A DNA stretch of 64,000 nucleotides, taken from the NCBI RefSeq assembly GCF_029931775.1, contig NC_079312.1, positions 10,919,821-10,983,820 on the forward strand, given 5' to 3'. The notes beneath the pieces were generated by a model that did not search any database, was not told the DNA's origin, and was given only the letters and a program-made list of their open reading frames with translations. Numbering within the stretch: the first letter of the stretch is position 1; every line of letters starts with the position of its first letter. Below, in pieces: positions 63,878 through 64,000 of this stretch. Source of the DNA: Euleptes europaea (Eukaryota; Chordata; Lepidosauria; Squamata; Sphaerodactylidae). The translations under genes were made by a program, and so were the position numbers.

Positions 63878-64000
63878 CCATAGGTCAACTGTGACTTGAC
63901 TGCACTTTACACACACATAGCACTTGAGGATGTGACATACATTATTTTGCCGTCACCTTATGACAACTCTGTAAGTAGGCTAGTATTTAGGGTTGTTCAA

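Larger units (their letters stand above)
62915..63910 (+). repeat. 5S-SINE 3' part, interrupted by a hAT element
   Basis: ccaccaaggaataccagggt, ggcaaaccatctctgttagt, ggggtcgccataggt, then after the insert ccataggtcaactgtgactt and gactgcactttacacacaca. The 5S head is absent. Confidence 0.8.

Noticed and set aside
1-64000. CRISPR arrays, bacterial operons, riboswitches, retroviral or LTR elements
   Set aside because: No spaced direct repeats, no compact operons and no paired long terminal repeats or gag-pol-like frames were seen; the capsid-like region at 35809-36621 belongs to a host SCAN gene.

Overview
The window looks like nuclear DNA of a squamate reptile, possibly a gecko (inference). 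It carries a Bov-B (RTE) LINE end, a Sauria-type SINE, 5S-rRNA-derived SINEs with the same Bov-B-like tail, CR1-type LINE ends with an ATTCTATGATTCTAT-like terminus, and many young tRNA-derived SINEs. Genes have introns and most of the sequence is repeats. No bacterial, organellar, CRISPR or rRNA features were seen, and no LTR or retroviral element was recognised.

Gene content is a C2H2 zinc-finger cluster. On the plus strand, 374-2769 is the last exon of a 23-finger gene whose other exons lie outside the window. On the minus strand are three SCAN zinc-finger genes with the same three-exon layout (SCAN exon, phase 0; short linker exon, phase 1; finger exon): 19544-15031, 36621-30585 and 48057-42735. 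Their exons join into open frames of 708, 574 and 780 residues without forcing. A decayed finger array lies at 24440-24880. A fourth minus-strand gene, 57987-55420, encodes an 855-residue hAT-transposase-derived ZBED-like protein in one coding exon. Each of the four minus-strand genes has, upstream, a pair of short motifs (TCTAGGAA, then TTAACYSTT) spaced 24, 24, 33 and 33 bases, which points to promoters duplicated with the cluster.

Between the genes are nested transposons. Names used below: SINE-A (head tggtgtagtggttaagag, tail ending ccaactcttcttctt); SINE-B (tRNA-Ala-like head); SINE-C (tRNA-like head, tail of aaataaata); 5S-SINE (5S-rRNA head, Bov-B-like tail); hAT-M (about 200-bp element with TAGGGTTGCC/GGCAACCCTA ends and 8-bp target duplications); FB1-FB3 (fold-back repeats). 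The fold-back repeats have 11-16-bp target duplications where these can be read and carry hammerhead-ribozyme-like cores, which suggests Penelope-like element ends. Several larger hAT elements have perfect 8-bp target duplications and contain younger insertions.

The zinc-finger genes are probably nuclear DNA-binding regulators: SCAN for pairing with other SCAN proteins, finger arrays for target choice. Their targets cannot be read from sequence alone. All gene models come from ORFs and splice signals seen by eye; no searches were run.
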